A stretch of DNA of 64,000 nucleotides from Flammeovirgaceae bacterium UBA2366 (GCA_002344065.1 DDTK01000011.1:735920-799919), one strand, 5' to 3'; positions 8,490-18,460 are shown, numbered from the stretch's first letter. A program made the numbers and translations. Notes: generated by a model not told the origin, from the letters alone.

Positions 8490-11133
8490 ACAAAACTTTT
8501 TTTGTACGCCTTCGTGCGTAAACCAACTTAAAGATTTCCATCACAATCAAAATCAGGGAAGCTGAAGCCAGTAACTTTAACCATTCCGACAGGCTAACCG
8601 GTTCAAGGCGTAGCAGATCTTGCATAAATGGAATATGCATGGAAATGATGTGGATACCCTGAGCAATAATGATGGCAAACCAAAGGAAATGATTACTGAA
8701 TAAGGAGATTGAAAAAACAGAAGACCGTTCCGAGCGACAATTCAGCACATGAAAATTCTGAAGCAGCACCATTAATAACAGAATTATATTTCTGGCTTCT
8801 GCTTCCGCATAGTTGAGGTTAGTAAGCAGATGATACCATAACCCGAAGGTAAGTACCATCATTAATGCACCGGATACAAGCGTTTGGGTAATCATTAAGC
8901 GATCAAAAATTCCTTGCCGTGGATTGCGTGGAGGTTCGTGCAACATATATTCCTCTCCCTTTTCAAAAGCAAGGGCAACATCCTGTGCACCATTAGTCAC
9001 CAGGTTTAGCCACAACAACTGAACCGGCAGAAACGGTAAAGGCAAGCCAGTGAACAAAGCCATAAATACCATCATTATTTCAGCAGCACCCGTTGACACG
9101 AGCAGGTAAATAATTTTCCGAAGGTTTCCGTAAACATACCGACCCTCTTCAATACCGGCTGCGAGTGAAGCAAAATTATTATCGGTAACAATAATGCTGG
9201 CTGCTTCTTTCGCAACATCACTACCATACCCCATGGCCACACCAATATCAGCCGTTTTCAATGCAGGCGCATCATTAACGCCATCGCCTGTTACGGCAAC
9301 AAAATTTCCATGCGCACGCACATCGGCTACAATGTGTTGTTTCTGCAAGGGGCTTACCCTGGCAAAAACTGTTTTACCCTGCAACCGTTTATGAAACGCC
9401 TCATCATCCTTACCATTTCGCAAGCCTAATTCATCACCGGTAATTACTTCATGCTCAGCTTTTGCAATACCCAATTCCCTGGCTAATGAAAAAGCAGTGG
9501 ATGGATGGTCCCCAGTAATCATGGCCACTTGTATTGCTCCTTCATGACAAAATGCAACCGCGCCCTTGGCTTCTGGTTTTAACGGATCAATCAGTGCCGC
9601 TAACCCAAGAAAGGTTAACCCCTTCAACATCAATGTATCATTGGCCTGTCCACCTGCAACAGCCAGCACCCTATAGCCTTGTGAAGCCAATTGATTTGCT
9701 TGCTCGAGTATAGTGGCACCCTCACCACCAGCACATAAATCAATAATGGATTCGGCTGCACCTTTGGCCGCAACCATTTTTTTATTCTGAACATCTCTAT
9801 AAAATATTGCTGCAAATTTCCGTTCTGATTCAAAAGGTATTTCCTTAATTACCTCAACCTCATTACGAATTTGTTGTGGTTCCTTTCCATATTTATAGGA
9901 CAAGGCAAGAAAAGCAATATCAATAGCATCGCCCTGATGACTCCACGAACCGTTCTTATTGGTCAACTCGGCCTCATTGCAAAGCGTAACCGCAGTAATG
10001 AAATTCTCCAAAGAAATGCTACCGGTTACTGTTTTTTGATTGTCAACAATTCGGCCTTCACCATTGTACCCAACCCCGGTAACTTCATAATGCTCACCGT
10101 TGCTCAGTAAAATCTTTTTTACAGTTTGTTGATCAACCGTAAGTGTTCCGGTTTTATCAGTTCCGATATAATTACAACTTCCCAGTCCTTCAACAGCAGA
10201 TAACTTTCTGATAATTACATTCCGTTTTGCCATACGACTGGTACCGATGGAAAGCGCAACTGTCATAGCAATAGGTAAGCCTTCCGGTATAGCTGATACC
10301 GCTACGGCAACAGCCACAAAAAAAATATCGATGGGCGCAATCCCCTGAAAATAGCCAACAATAAAAATTACAATGCACGCCAACAGTACAACTACACTTA
10401 CTCGCCTGGCAAAGTGCTCCATCCGTTTTACCAGCGGTGTTTTTGATTGCTTTGTATCAGAAACGGATTTTGCAATTTTTCCGACCTCTGTGTTCAATCC
10501 GGTAGCTACAACCAAACCGAGCGATCGACCACTCATAACGGTGGTGCCGGCAAAGAGCATATTAACCTGATCACCTAATGCCAAGAGGTTATCGGGGAGC
10601 AAATCTTTACGCTTTGCAACGGGCAAAGACTCACCGGTTAAAATCGATTCATCAGCATGAAGATTATTGCAGGAGATCAAACGAATATCTGCCGGTACTT
10701 TCATCCCCGATTCCAACAGTACTACATCGCCCACAACGAGGTGTTCAGCATTCAGCATTACCGGTTCACCATCCCGCAGAACCTTCGTCATGGTTTTTAC
10801 CATGTGTTGCAGGGCTGCAGCGCTGGATTCTGCGCGCCATTCCTGGTAGGTACCCAGTATGGCATTGATGATAATAATTAAAAAAATAAACAACGCATCC
10901 TCATACTCGCTGATAATAAGCGAAACAACACCAGCTGCAATTAATACATAAATCAATGGGCTTGTAAATTGATGAAGAACTACTGTTAAGAATGTGGTTC
11001 TTTTTCCATGTGGTATTTCATTGAGTCCATGTAATCTTAACCGGTCTTCAGCCTGCACCGATGTTAAGCCTTCCGCAGAGGAATAAAGCATCTTATAGAG
11101 GTGCTCGATTGGCTGTTTGTAAAAGTGATTCAT
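8479..11133 (-). CDS. Cation-translocating P-type ATPase (P2-like)
   Basis: An 884-residue ion pump. The phosphorylated aspartate is Asp326 in DKTGT, the actuator motif TGES is at 166-169, and the fourth membrane helix carries PEGLP (283-287) as in P2 ATPases such as Ca2+ pumps. The N-terminal cation ATPase domain and about ten membrane segments are present, and length is normal. The sixth helix reads NLVTNGAQD rather than the NxxTD pattern of SERCA, so calcium as substrate is uncertain; another cation is possible. The gene is divergent from the universal stress protein gene and shares a control region with it. Confidence 0.9.
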   Translation of the reverse strand: MNHFYKQPIEHLYKMLYSSAEGLTSVQAEDRLRLHGLNEIPHGKRTTFLTVVLHQFTSPLIYVLIAAGVVSLIISEYEDALFIFLIIIINAILGTYQEWRAESSAAALQHMVKTMTKVLRDGEPVMLNAEHLVVGDVVLLESGMKVPADIRLISCNNLHADESILTGESLPVAKRKDLLPDNLLALGDQVNMLFAGTTVMSGRSLGLVVATGLNTEVGKIAKSVSDTKQSKTPLVKRMEHFARRVSVVVLLACIVIFIVGYFQGIAPIDIFFVAVAVAVSAIPEGLPIAMTVALSIGTSRMAKRNVIIRKLSAVEGLGSCNYIGTDKTGTLTVDQQTVKKILLSNGEHYEVTGVGYNGEGRIVDNQKTVTGSISLENFITAVTLCNEAELTNKNGSWSHQGDAIDIAFLALSYKYGKEPQQIRNEVEVIKEIPFESERKFAAIFYRDVQNKKMVAAKGAAESIIDLCAGGEGATILEQANQLASQGYRVLAVAGGQANDTLMLKGLTFLGLAALIDPLKPEAKGAVAFCHEGAIQVAMITGDHPSTAFSLARELGIAKAEHEVITGDELGLRNGKDDEAFHKRLQGKTVFARVSPLQKQHIVADVRAHGNFVAVTGDGVNDAPALKTADIGVAMGYGSDVAKEAASIIVTDNNFASLAAGIEEGRYVYGNLRKIIYLLVSTGAAEIMMVFMALFTGLPLPFLPVQLLWLNLVTNGAQDVALAFEKGEEYMLHEPPRNPRQGIFDRLMITQTLVSGALMMVLTFGLWYHLLTNLNYAEAEARNIILLLMVLLQNFHVLNCRSERSSVFSISLFSNHFLWFAIIIAQGIHIISMHIPFMQDLLRLEPVSLSEWLKLLASASLILIVMEIFKLVYARRRTKKVLFTP

Positions 11134-11194
11134 GGAAACACCTGAAATTCAAATTAATCCACTCTACAAGATAGTACCCTTTAAGACCGCTTAC

Positions 11195-11231
11195 TTGATG
11201 TTTATCATCAATTTTACTGACTAGTATCAGT
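11195..11231. promoter_or_regulatory. Two Crp/Fnr-type dyads between divergent genes
   Basis: TTGAT-GTTT-ATCAT at 11195-11208 matches the Fnr-type box TTGAT-N4-ATCAA at nine of ten positions. A second dyad, ACTGA-N6-TCAGT at 11216-11231, keeps the same TGA-N6-TCA geometry. Their centres are 22 bp apart, two helical turns, so dimers would bind the same face of the DNA. The sites lie 62 bp from the ATPase start and 60 bp from the stress-protein start. Binding by a Crp/Fnr-family regulator is inferred. Confidence 0.5.
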
Positions 11232-11290
11232 TGAGGACCTTTTTCTTATTCGGATTTTTATAAGAGCATTACAGACCTAAAAAGATTGTC

Positions 11291-12118
11291 ATGAAACGAA
11301 TATTGATCCCCACCGATTTTTCGCCCTGTGCAAAAAATGCACTAAAGGTTGGAGCGGCCATTGCAGCCGCTACCGGAGCTGAGATTCTTCTTTTGCATGT
11401 ACTCTACACTACCATAGGACTCGAGAAAATACCCGCCCGACTTGCGGATTATCCCGAAGTAAAATCGGCTGTCACCAAAGGGAAAAATTCCCTCAAACGT
11501 GAAGAAGAAAATCCAGTATTGAAAAACATTACTGTATCAACAGCCATTGAAGTTGGTACCGCTTCGCAGGTAATTTTATTTACTGCCAGAAAATGGAAAG
11601 CGGATTTGATTATTATGGGCTCACATGGAAACGAAGAAACCAATCACCCTTTCGTTGGGTCAACTGCTCAGAAAATACTTCGCGGGGCAGATGTTCCCGT
11701 TTTGTGCGTTCAAAAAAATCACACCTTAAAGAATATTAAAAAGATAACCTTTGCCTCTAACTTCGAGCCCGGCAGTGAAAAGGCTTCAGGTCAATTACTT
11801 GAATTCGCAAAAACATTAAATGCCTCAGTTCAATTGCTTTATGTAAATACACCACTCAATTTTAAGGACACCCGGTACATTCATGAGCGCTTTGATTGGT
11901 TTGAGAAAAACTCCATCAAATTAAATTACAGCAGAGCGATCCATTGCGATTATGATGTTCACAAGGGAATTGCCAATTATCTGGCGGATACAAAGGATGG
12001 AATTGCAAGCCTGGTTACCCGAACCCGTCAGGGACTACCTTCCTACACATTGGGTGTTGCCGAAAGTGTGGCATACCATAGCCCAGTTCCGGTACTAAGT
12101 GTGAATTATTCGAAATGA
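11291..12118 (+). CDS. Universal stress protein, two tandem UspA domains
   Basis: A 275-residue protein made of two UspA-like domains. The first begins MKRILIPTDFSPCA and retains the nucleotide loop GSHGNEETNHPFVGS, so it probably binds ATP. The second, from about residue 150, keeps the fold but its loop (TRTRQGLPSYTLG) is degenerate. Tandem Usp proteins of this kind are common in Bacteroidota and respond to oxygen or energy stress in better known relatives. Cytosolic. The divergent ATPase gene and shared Crp/Fnr-type dyads suggest joint regulation. Confidence 0.9.
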   Translation: MKRILIPTDFSPCAKNALKVGAAIAAATGAEILLLHVLYTTIGLEKIPARLADYPEVKSAVTKGKNSLKREEENPVLKNITVSTAIEVGTASQVILFTARKWKADLIIMGSHGNEETNHPFVGSTAQKILRGADVPVLCVQKNHTLKNIKKITFASNFEPGSEKASGQLLEFAKTLNASVQLLYVNTPLNFKDTRYIHERFDWFEKNSIKLNYSRAIHCDYDVHKGIANYLADTKDGIASLVTRTRQGLPSYTLGVAESVAYHSPVPVLSVNYSK

Positions 12119-12131
12119 AAATCAGTCAGTG

Positions 12132-12179
12132 GTCATTAGTCATTAGAAAAGTATAGACTAGTGAGGAATGACTAATGAC
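12132..12179. repeat. Inverted repeat between convergent genes
   Basis: GTCATTAGTCATT at 12132-12144 is matched exactly by its reverse complement at 12167-12179, with 22 bases between. Each arm is itself built of a repeated GTCATTA unit. It sits between the ends of the stress-protein and pyk genes. No T-run follows on either strand, so it is more likely a dispersed repeat than a classical terminator. Confidence 0.5.
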
Positions 12180-12192
12180 TGATGACCAATTA

Positions 12193-13620
12193 CTACTTAA
12201 CGATATTGATCTTCAACGTGTTTGTTCGAAGTCGTTCCTGAATAGGCATACTGGCCAGGGTAATAAATATGTCACCGCTTTGTAAATGTCCCTCCTTTTT
12301 CAGGATGGATTCCACATCGGCAATCGTTTCATCGGTAGTTGTAACTTTATCATAAAGATAACCTCGCGCACCCCACACCAGGTTTATGGTATTGATCAGG
12401 GATTTGTTCGCAGTAAAAACAAAGATATTCGTATTGGGTCGGTACGATGATGACCGAAGTGCGGTATACCCAGAGGCTGTCATACCTACAATAGCTTTTG
12501 CGCCTACATCTTTCGCCAACTTGCAGGCCGCTAACACCAAACTATCGTTTATGTAAATCGGGGATTTCGGATCTACTTCCCGGAAGCGATAATACAGATG
12601 TTCGTCCTTTTCAACTGAGGCAATGGTACGTACCATACTGCGCACCACCTCCAATGGATATTTACCTGCAGCAGTCTCGGCAGATAGCATGACAGCATCC
12701 GCACCATCCAGCACGGCATTGGCCACGTCATTGGTTTCCGCCCGCGTTGGACGTGGGTTCTCGATCATGCTCTCCATCATCTGGGTAGCTACAATTACAG
12801 GTTTGGAAGCAGCATTGCATTTTTCAACCAACATCTTCTGCACCATAGGCACTTCTTCCAGCCATATTTCAACCCCCAGGTCACCACGCGCCACCATCAC
12901 CGCATCTGTAGCAGCAATAATCTCATCAATATTACTCAGTGCTTCAGGTTTTTCAATTTTGGCAACAATGCGTGTTGTTGATTGATTCTTTTCAATGATA
13001 CCACGCAGAATCTTTATGTCTTGCGCCTTACGAACAAATGAAAGCGCAATCCAGTCAAGGTTATTCTTCAAACCAAATTCAAGATCTTTCAAATCCTTCT
13101 CAGTCAACGATGGTGCCGATACTTTTGAAAAGGGCAGGTTTATTCCCTTACGCGACTTGAGTGGTCCACCGTAGATCACCTCCGTCACCACATCAATATC
13201 ACGAACCTCTTTTACCTTCAGCTCAATTTTTCCATCATCAATAAGAATTGCGTCTCCAACCTTTACATCTTTCGGTAATTGCTGATAAGAAGTACTGGCA
13301 ATTTCATTGTTACCAATAAGCTGACGAGTTGTAATAATAAACTCCTGTCCGCGTACCAATTCAATATCAGGTCCAACTTCCTGCACACGAATTTTCGGAC
13401 CTTGTAAATCGAGGAGCAAAGCAACGGTAGAATCCAGTTCAGCGTTAATTTCACGCACCGCGTCAATCACCTTTTGATGATCTTCATGATTGCCGTGCGA
13501 AAAATTTAAACGAAATACATCCACACCTTCTTTCACCAAGGCACGTAGCATTTCTTTTGAGTTGGAGGCAGGACCAACGGTTGCAACAATTTTTGTTTTG
13601 TTATAGGAAATCATTTCCAT
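12193..13620 (-). CDS. pyk: Pyruvate kinase
   Basis: A 475-residue pyruvate kinase, making pyruvate and ATP from phosphoenolpyruvate and ADP in glycolysis. The start KIVATVGPASNS, the catalytic lysine region FGLKNNLDWIALSFV and IVAKIEKPEA, and the signature ATQMMESMIENPRPTRAE are all intact. Length is that of the bacterial type. It lies 29 bp downstream of the IPExxxVDY gene on the same strand, probably in one transcript. Confidence 0.97.
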   Translation of the reverse strand: MEMISYNKTKIVATVGPASNSKEMLRALVKEGVDVFRLNFSHGNHEDHQKVIDAVREINAELDSTVALLLDLQGPKIRVQEVGPDIELVRGQEFIITTRQLIGNNEIASTSYQQLPKDVKVGDAILIDDGKIELKVKEVRDIDVVTEVIYGGPLKSRKGINLPFSKVSAPSLTEKDLKDLEFGLKNNLDWIALSFVRKAQDIKILRGIIEKNQSTTRIVAKIEKPEALSNIDEIIAATDAVMVARGDLGVEIWLEEVPMVQKMLVEKCNAASKPVIVATQMMESMIENPRPTRAETNDVANAVLDGADAVMLSAETAAGKYPLEVVRSMVRTIASVEKDEHLYYRFREVDPKSPIYINDSLVLAACKLAKDVGAKAIVGMTASGYTALRSSSYRPNTNIFVFTANKSLINTINLVWGARGYLYDKVTTTDETIADVESILKKEGHLQSGDIFITLASMPIQERLRTNTLKINIVK

Positions 13621-13649
13621 TGTTAACGGGGTTGTGCAGCAAACTGCTG

Positions 13650-14072
13650 TTAAAAAATAAAATTACTTTTTGATTTCAGGGAAGCCATAGGAATAGGCGC
13701 AATTAACTCAACAGATTGAATTTGTTTTATCCCTTGTAAAACCATAGTTGTAAACTCAGCATCTTCCGAAGCGGTCAAAATTATAAAATCAAATCGAGGA
13801 AATTCAGGTACTAAAAAATACTTTCCGGTCTCATAGTCCACAGGCTTGTTTTTAAACAGTTTCAATCGATTGATGCGGGTTTCAAAGGCATAAAAAGAAT
13901 AGAACTTTTCTTGTTGATTTTTGAAGCCCACTGCCAAATCGGGCTGACGGACGAGGTTAATACCCAGCTTTCGATTAATATCCCAAGCCAGTTTATAGCC
14001 TTTGGAAGTAGAAATGATGCCGGCAAGTTCAAAGTCATAATCATACTCTATTACCAGCTTACTTTTCTTCAT
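13650..14072 (-). CDS. IPExxxVDY family protein
   Basis: A 140-residue protein of the Bacteroidota IPExxxVDY family, function unknown. The family motif appears here as VPEFPRFDF near residue 90. It is soluble, without signal peptide, and basic at its start. The gene precedes pyk closely. Divergent from it is acpP, the usual neighbourhood for this family in Bacteroidota as far as I recall. Function cannot be stated. Confidence 0.8.
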   Translation of the reverse strand: MKKSKLVIEYDYDFELAGIISTSKGYKLAWDINRKLGINLVRQPDLAVGFKNQQEKFYSFYAFETRINRLKLFKNKPVDYETGKYFLVPEFPRFDFIILTASEDAEFTTMVLQGIKQIQSVELIAPIPMASLKSKSNFIF

Positions 14073-14124
14073 TTTTACCCGAATTGAACAGCATTTTGAC
14101 TTAACCTGCCAAGATTAAAAAAGT

Positions 14125-14155
14125 TTGACAATATTGCCGTAAATATCTTTCTTTG
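14125..14155 (+). promoter_or_regulatory. Probable acpP promoter
   Basis: TTGACA at 14125-14130 is followed, with 20 nt after TTG, by TTTCTTTG at 14148-14155, one mismatch from TAnnTTTG. The acpP ATG is 32 nt downstream, leaving an untranslated leader of about 25 nt. Confidence 0.55.
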
Positions 14156-14187
14156 CACAGATTTTTAAATCCTAAAACTGTAAAAAC

Positions 14188-14427
14188 ATGTCTGAAATCG
14201 CACAAAAAGTAAAACAGATTATCATCGATAAACTCGGTGTTGAAGAATCTGAAGTTACTCCTGAAGCAAGCTTTACCAATGATCTTGGCGCTGACTCTCT
14301 GGACACCGTGGAACTAATCATGGAGTTCGAAAAGGAATTTAACATTTCCATTCCGGACGATCAGGCCGAAAATATTTCAACCGTTGGCCAGGCTATCTCC
14401 TACCTGGAACAGAACGTTAAGAAGTAA
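14188..14427 (+). CDS. acpP: Acyl carrier protein
   Basis: A 79-residue acidic acyl carrier protein for type II fatty acid synthesis. Ser37 in the GADSLD motif is the site for the phosphopantetheine arm. Length and charge are normal. It is followed 38 bp later by fabF on the same strand, then rnc: the widespread acpP-fabF-rnc order. Confidence 0.98.
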   Translation: MSEIAQKVKQIIIDKLGVEESEVTPEASFTNDLGADSLDTVELIMEFEKEFNISIPDDQAENISTVGQAISYLEQNVKK

Positions 14428-14465
14428 TTTGACGAGCTCTTTTTCCTCATTACACCTTTTTACTT

Positions 14466-15713
14466 ATGACTTTAAAACGAGTAGTAGTCACTGGACTCGG
14501 TGCACTTACACCAATCGGAAATACCCTTCCTGAATACTGGGACGGGCTTAAAGCCGGTAAAAGTGGAGCAGCACCGATTACACGTTTTGACGCTTCTCTG
14601 TTTAAAACAAAATTTGCCTGCGAAGTAAAAAATTTCGAGATCGGCAATTTCATGGATCGCAAGGAGGCCAGAAAAATGGATCCCTTTGCGCAATATGCCA
14701 TGGTGGTGGCAGATGAGGCCATTAAAGATTCAAACCTTCCGCTGTCTGATTTAGATCCCAACCGTGTCGGTGTCATCTGGGGCTCAGGCATCGGAGGGTT
14801 AATTACTTTTCAAGAAGAAGTAAAATCCTTTGCCAAAGGAGACGGAACACCTCGATTTAATCCCTTCTTCATCCCAAAGATGATAGCTGACCTAAGTGCC
14901 GGTCATATCTCTATTAAATATGGTTTTCGCGGACCTAACTTCGTTACGGTTTCGGCATGTGCATCTTCTACCAATGCAATTTATGATGCGTTTACCTACA
15001 TCCGCTTAGGAAAAGCTGACGTCATTGTTTCCGGAGGCTCTGAAGCCGCGGTGTGCGAAGCCGGTGTTGGTGGTTTTAATGCCATGAAAGCTTTGTCGGA
15101 AAGAAATGATTCACCGGAAACCGCTTCGCGTCCATACGATAAAGACCGTGATGGTTTTGTATTGGGTGAAGGTGCTGGCGCGTTGATTCTGGAAGAATAT
15201 GAGCATGCCAAAAAAAGAGGCGCAAAAATTTATGCTGAAGTTATCGGAGGAGGACTTTCTGCTGATGCATATCACATTACAGCACCGCATCCGGATGGTG
15301 CCGGTATTACCAAAGTAATGGAAAATGCCCTCGAGGAAGCAGGCATTAAGCCAGAAGCCGTAGACTATGTGAATACACACGGAACATCAACACCGCTGGG
15401 CGATATTGGCGAAATCCGTGCTATAGAACAAGTATTTGGTGAACATGTGTTCTCCATGAACATCAGCTCTACTAAATCCATGACCGGTCACTTGCTTGGT
15501 GCAGCAGGGGCCATTGAAGCACTGGCATGTTTACTGGCCATTAATGAAGGCGTGGTGCCCCCTACCATCAATAATTTCAACATCGATGAAAGCCTTGATG
15601 CCAGGCTTAATCTTACCCTTAATAAGGCGCAACAGCGCGAAGTAAAGGTTGCCATCAGCAACACCTTCGGTTTTGGCGGACATAACGCCTCCATCATCTT
15701 CAAAAAAGTCTGA
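14466..15713 (+). CDS. fabF: 3-oxoacyl-ACP synthase II
   Basis: A 415-residue condensing enzyme that elongates acyl-ACP with malonyl-ACP. The catalytic cysteine is Cys165 (VSACASS), with the two histidines in NTHGTST and GHLLGAAG. The fold and length match FabF rather than the initiating FabH. Cytosolic. Immediately downstream of acpP, its partner, and upstream of rnc. Confidence 0.97.
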   Translation: MTLKRVVVTGLGALTPIGNTLPEYWDGLKAGKSGAAPITRFDASLFKTKFACEVKNFEIGNFMDRKEARKMDPFAQYAMVVADEAIKDSNLPLSDLDPNRVGVIWGSGIGGLITFQEEVKSFAKGDGTPRFNPFFIPKMIADLSAGHISIKYGFRGPNFVTVSACASSTNAIYDAFTYIRLGKADVIVSGGSEAAVCEAGVGGFNAMKALSERNDSPETASRPYDKDRDGFVLGEGAGALILEEYEHAKKRGAKIYAEVIGGGLSADAYHITAPHPDGAGITKVMENALEEAGIKPEAVDYVNTHGTSTPLGDIGEIRAIEQVFGEHVFSMNISSTKSMTGHLLGAAGAIEALACLLAINEGVVPPTINNFNIDESLDARLNLTLNKAQQREVKVAISNTFGFGGHNASIIFKKV

Positions 15714-15768
15714 CGTTGTTCGTATCGGTCATTTAAATCCCTTTGATTACCTTAGGGCTTAATTTTAG

Positions 15769-16527
15769 TTGACCTATTGCGTGTGGCGTTTACTTAAAAT
15801 AACAAGCAAAAAATCACCATCCGATAAGAAGTTGATTAGCGCCATTCACACCATCGCTGGATTTACCCCAAAAAACCTGGAATTGTACCGTCTTGCCACA
15901 CGTCACAGTTCGCTTATAAAAGAAAACGGAAACGGGTTTAAAGAAAACAATGAGCGGCTTGAATACCTGGGCGATGCTATTCTTGGTGCGTCAGTTGCTG
16001 ATTTCCTTTTTAAAAAATTCCCCTATAAAAGTGAGGGGTTTTTAACTGAAATGCGCTCCCGAATTGTTAACCGCGAGTCACTTAACTTGTTAGCACGAAA
16101 GATTGGGATCGGTAATATCGTGCAGTACGATCAAAAGAATTCGCAATTGCAACAGGTTATCCTGGGAAATACCTTAGAAGCTATAGTTGGAGCCATTTAT
16201 CTTGATAAGGGATATTCATCAACAAAAAAGTTTGTGATTAAAAAACTCATTGCCCCAAACTATGACCTAGACGAACTTGTTAGTACACAAACCAACTTTA
16301 AAAGCAGAGTAATTGAATGGAGTCAGCGCGAAGGAAAAGAAGTTCGCTTTGAAATTGTTGACATCAAAAAAGGTAAAATACATAAGGAATTTACCGCCCA
16401 GGTTTTTGTGAACAATGAGGTGATGGGTACAGGTTATGGAAACAGTAAGAAAAAAGCAGAACAGGATGCTGCGTACAAGACCTGTGAAAAATTAAATATA
16501 CTTTCGGAAATTTCGGTTCGTTCGTAA
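15769..16527 (+). CDS. rnc: Ribonuclease III
   Basis: A 252-residue double-strand-specific RNase that processes rRNA and other transcripts. The signature ERLEYLGDAILG lies near residue 65 and the C-terminal 70 residues form the dsRNA-binding domain (SRVIEWSQREGKEVRF onward). The start is uncertain: TTG at 15769 and GTG at 15781 are both in frame and no ATG is close. The gene follows fabF by 55 bp. Confidence 0.95.
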   Translation: MTYCVWRLLKITSKKSPSDKKLISAIHTIAGFTPKNLELYRLATRHSSLIKENGNGFKENNERLEYLGDAILGASVADFLFKKFPYKSEGFLTEMRSRIVNRESLNLLARKIGIGNIVQYDQKNSQLQQVILGNTLEAIVGAIYLDKGYSSTKKFVIKKLIAPNYDLDELVSTQTNFKSRVIEWSQREGKEVRFEIVDIKKGKIHKEFTAQVFVNNEVMGTGYGNSKKKAEQDAAYKTCEKLNILSEISVRS

Positions 16528-16552
16528 TTCATAAATTTTATAAGCTTCATTC

Positions 16553-18394
16553 GTGAATATCAGATTAGCAGGCGCAACCGTAAACCAAACTCCATTCGAT
16601 TGGGAAAATAATACCGCCAATATTCTGTTCGCCATACAAGAGGCAAAAAAGAAAAATGCGAAGATTCTTTGCCTGCCGGAGTTGTGCATAACCGGATACG
16701 GATGCGAGGACACCTTTCTTAGTGAATGGTTGTCCGCTAAAGCATTTGAAGAGCTTCTCAAAATCAAAGAATATTGTTCTGGCATAACCGCAAATATTGG
16801 TCTACCCATACGCATCGATGGAGTTACTTACAATGGTTCGTGCGTGATCCGTGACAGAAAAATTCTTGGCATAACGTTAAAGCAAAACCTGCCCAACGAT
16901 GGTGTTCACTACGAACCACGGTGGTTCACCCCTTGGCCATCAGGAAAGGTAATAACGATATACCGAAATACTGAAGCCATTCAGGCAGGAGATTTAATCT
17001 ATGAAACCGATGGCATCCGATTCGGGATTGAGATCTGTGAAGATGGATGGAGTAAGGAGAAAAGACCCGGTTATAAATTCAAAGAACGTGGCGTTCAGTT
17101 GATTTTAAACCCTAGTGCCAGCCATTTTGCGATGGGTAAAAGCCAAAACCGCGAGCAAGAAGTTACCATAGAAGGCTCGCAAATATTTTCTTGCACTTAT
17201 GTATTCTGTAACCTGCTGGGCAATGAGGCCGGCCGTATGATCTACGATGGTGATATACTCATCGCACAAAAGGGTAAACTATTGGCCCAAAACAACAGGC
17301 TGTCATTTAAACCCGTTAACCTGATTACCTGTGATGTCACTCTCAGTGATGACTCAAAAAGCACACAACTACCGTTAACAGATTCCAAGGACCGAAACGA
17401 AGAACTTACAAAAGCAGTATCGCTTGCTCTTTTTGACTATCTCCGAAAAAGTAAATCGAAAGGGTTTGTACTTTCGTTGAGTGGTGGTGCTGACTCAGCC
17501 ACTTGTGCGACAATGGTAGCTGAAATGGTGAGGCGTGCCAGTGCCGAATTAGGGTGGGAAACCTTTTGTAAACAACTCGGCTTGCAAAATGTATCCAATC
17601 AAAAGCAAGCCGTTCAGCAACTATTAACCTGTGCATATCAGGCTACGTCCAACTCTTCTGCAACAACATTTGAAGCTGCCCGTCAGCTTTCCGAATCGCT
17701 TGGTGCAACATTCTATAATTGGAGTATTCAACAGGAAGTTGATTCTTATACGACAAAAATAGAAGCCGCACTCAATAGAAAGATGGACTGGAAAACTGAT
17801 GATATAAGTATGCAAAATATACAGGCAAGATCGCGCTCCCCTATCATTTGGATGCTCGCCAATATCAAGCAGAGCATTTTACTTACTACATCAAACAGAA
17901 GTGAAGGAGACGTGGGCTATGCTACCATGGATGGTGATACAAGCGGTAGTCTCGCGCCTGTTTCCGGTCTAAACAAAACCACCATACTTGAATGGCTTAG
18001 GTGGGCAGAACGTGAACTTGACTACTCAGGACTGAAGTATGTAAATCAGCTGAAACCTACTGCGGAACTAAGACCAGCAGAACGGCACCAAACAGATGAG
18101 GACGACCTGATGCCCTATACCGTACTGGCAGAAATTGAACGTTATGCTATTTTATTCAGAAAATCACCATCAGAAGTATTTAATACCATGAAAGATAAGT
18201 TTAACGATAATGATTTACTGAAAAGCTATATCAAAAAATTCTTTCGCCTGTGGGCAGCTAATCAATGGAAACGTGAGCGTCTTGCACCCTCATTTCACCT
18301 CGATGAACTCAATGTAGATCCACGAACCTGGTGTAGGTTTCCCATCCTTTCCTCCGGATTTAAAACAGAACTGGCAGAGTTGGACACCCTGTAA
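16553..18394 (+). CDS. nadE: Glutamine-dependent NAD+ synthetase
   Basis: A 613-residue two-domain enzyme that makes NAD+ from deamido-NAD+. The N-terminal nitrilase-type domain releases ammonia from glutamine (Glu43 in LCLPELCITGYG, nucleophile cysteine in IEICEDGW). The C-terminal synthetase domain carries the ATP loop SLSGGADSA near residue 305. Length fits the glutamine-dependent class. Start is GTG at 16553, 25 bp after rnc. Confidence 0.95.
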   Translation: MNIRLAGATVNQTPFDWENNTANILFAIQEAKKKNAKILCLPELCITGYGCEDTFLSEWLSAKAFEELLKIKEYCSGITANIGLPIRIDGVTYNGSCVIRDRKILGITLKQNLPNDGVHYEPRWFTPWPSGKVITIYRNTEAIQAGDLIYETDGIRFGIEICEDGWSKEKRPGYKFKERGVQLILNPSASHFAMGKSQNREQEVTIEGSQIFSCTYVFCNLLGNEAGRMIYDGDILIAQKGKLLAQNNRLSFKPVNLITCDVTLSDDSKSTQLPLTDSKDRNEELTKAVSLALFDYLRKSKSKGFVLSLSGGADSATCATMVAEMVRRASAELGWETFCKQLGLQNVSNQKQAVQQLLTCAYQATSNSSATTFEAARQLSESLGATFYNWSIQQEVDSYTTKIEAALNRKMDWKTDDISMQNIQARSRSPIIWMLANIKQSILLTTSNRSEGDVGYATMDGDTSGSLAPVSGLNKTTILEWLRWAERELDYSGLKYVNQLKPTAELRPAERHQTDEDDLMPYTVLAEIERYAILFRKSPSEVFNTMKDKFNDNDLLKSYIKKFFRLWAANQWKRERLAPSFHLDELNVDPRTWCRFPILSSGFKTELAELDTL

Positions 18395-18423
18395 TCCTTT
18401 TAATCAACCTTCACATTATAATC

Positions 18424-18455
18424 TTGAACATTAAACCATATTCCCTATATATTTG
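18424..18455 (+). promoter_or_regulatory. Probable lgt promoter at the start codon
   Basis: TTG at 18424-18426 and a perfect -7 box TATATTTG at 18448-18455 are 21 nt apart. The lgt ATG begins only 5 nt after the box, so transcription should start at or within a few bases of the start codon. Confidence 0.6.
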
Positions 18456-18460
18456 CGCCC

